Made by a program: the position numbers and the translations under genes
The notes under the pieces: model-generated
Databases searched by the model: none
What the model saw: the letters and a program-made list of their open reading frames with translations, nothing else
Told to the model about the DNA's origin: nothing
Shown here: positions 38,498-38,633 of the stretch, in pieces
Position numbering within the stretch: the first letter of the stretch is position 1
Layout: each line of letters opens with the position of its first letter
DNA from: Streptomyces sp. MMG1533
GTDB lineage: Bacteria > Actinomycetota > Actinomycetes > Streptomycetales > Streptomycetaceae
DNA: 38,633 nucleotides
NCBI RefSeq assembly: GCF_001279775.1
Contig: NZ_LGDG01000277.1
Location: forward strand, 1-38,633
Direction: 5' to 3'

Positions 38498-38633
38498 GCG
38501 GAGCCTCTCATCCATTTGACCAACCGGCTCCAGCCGCCCTCGGAGCCGGGCTCCCGTGAGCCGGGCCGGCCGATGGGGTCGGGTGACTGTGGAGCGGGGG
38601 TGGTGGGGGTGGTGGGGGTGGTGGGGGTGGACG
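38494..38633 (-). CDS. 3' end of an unidentified gene upstream of the sulfur transporter
   Basis: The minus strand stays open from the right edge to TGA at 38496-38494, giving about 45 residues. They begin with a TTP-repeat stretch and end in GGWSRLVKWMRGSA. The stop overlaps the transporter start as ATGA, and the reading frame has the GC bias of real coding DNA. The proline/threonine run looks like a linker before a short C-terminal helix. The family cannot be named from this part; by position it belongs to the sulfur transporter operon. Confidence 0.6.
   Translation of the reverse strand, partial: STPTTPTTPTTPAPQSPDPIGRPGSREPGSEGGWSRLVKWMRGSA
38596..38630. repeat. Nine-base G-rich tandem repeat
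   Basis: GGTGGGGGT repeats about 3.5 times. On the minus strand it encodes the threonine-threonine-proline run. The plus strand has multiple G5 tracts and could form a G-quadruplex. Confidence 0.75.

Overview
The window is high-GC actinobacterial DNA, most like Streptomyces. Supporting signs are strong third-position GC, GTG starts, four-base ATGA/GTGA gene overlaps, a LhgO-type oxidase, a complete mycofactocin locus, and a CTCGAG-centred hairpin element of a kind I recall from Streptomyces genomes. All assignments rest on reading the translated sequence; no database search was possible.

Left part (1-8 kb). A truncated zinc alcohol dehydrogenase diverges from a MarR regulator across three copies of a palindromic operator. 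An orphan OmpR-type response regulator follows. Next is a GntR (FCD) regulator with a tightly overlapping cassette: a GalB-type 4-oxalomesaconate hydratase, a GalC/RraA-type 4-carboxy-4-hydroxy-2-oxoadipate aldolase, a GalD/PrpF-type tautomerase and a catechol 2,3-dioxygenase-like ring-cleavage enzyme. An aromatic-acid MFS permease has its own promoter, which carries the same TTGTTGACAA motif as the gntR promoter. This looks like an oxalomesaconate route that turns a ring-cleavage product into pyruvate and oxaloacetate.

Middle part (8-28 kb). An alpha/beta hydrolase, a cupin and a carboxymuconolactone-decarboxylase-like protein come first, the last translationally linked to a ribose-type ABC importer. 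A LysR regulator follows, then a long co-directional series: two-domain VOC dioxygenase-like protein, two aldehyde dehydrogenases, FAH-family hydrolase, small VOC protein, alpha/beta hydrolase, HbpS/GlcG-like protein, MetE-like protein, LhgO, LigI-like amidohydrolase, TPP enzyme and Ldh-family oxidoreductase. The set reads as meta-cleavage plus lower-pathway catabolism of an unidentified aromatic or lactone substrate. The junction between the alpha/beta hydrolase and the HbpS-like gene holds four 26-bp repeats, each a complete nine-codon ORF whose stop overlaps the next start.

Boundary (28-30 kb). An HSL-type esterase has a fourth copy of the MarR operator upstream. The 3' stub of a DHA2-type MFS exporter, a tRNA-Pro(GGG) with its terminator, and a 5'-truncated FAH-family gene broken by a single-base deletion follow. 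The broken genes either side of the tRNA suggest past rearrangement.

Right part (30-38.6 kb). A complete mycofactocin locus lies here: mftG on the minus strand, mftA-B-C-D-E-F on the plus strand, and a convergent TetR mftR. A perfect 15-bp inverted repeat between mftG and mftA is the likely MftR operator. The window ends with a two-gene YeeE/YedE-type sulfur transporter and the 3' end of an upstream gene, all on the minus strand.
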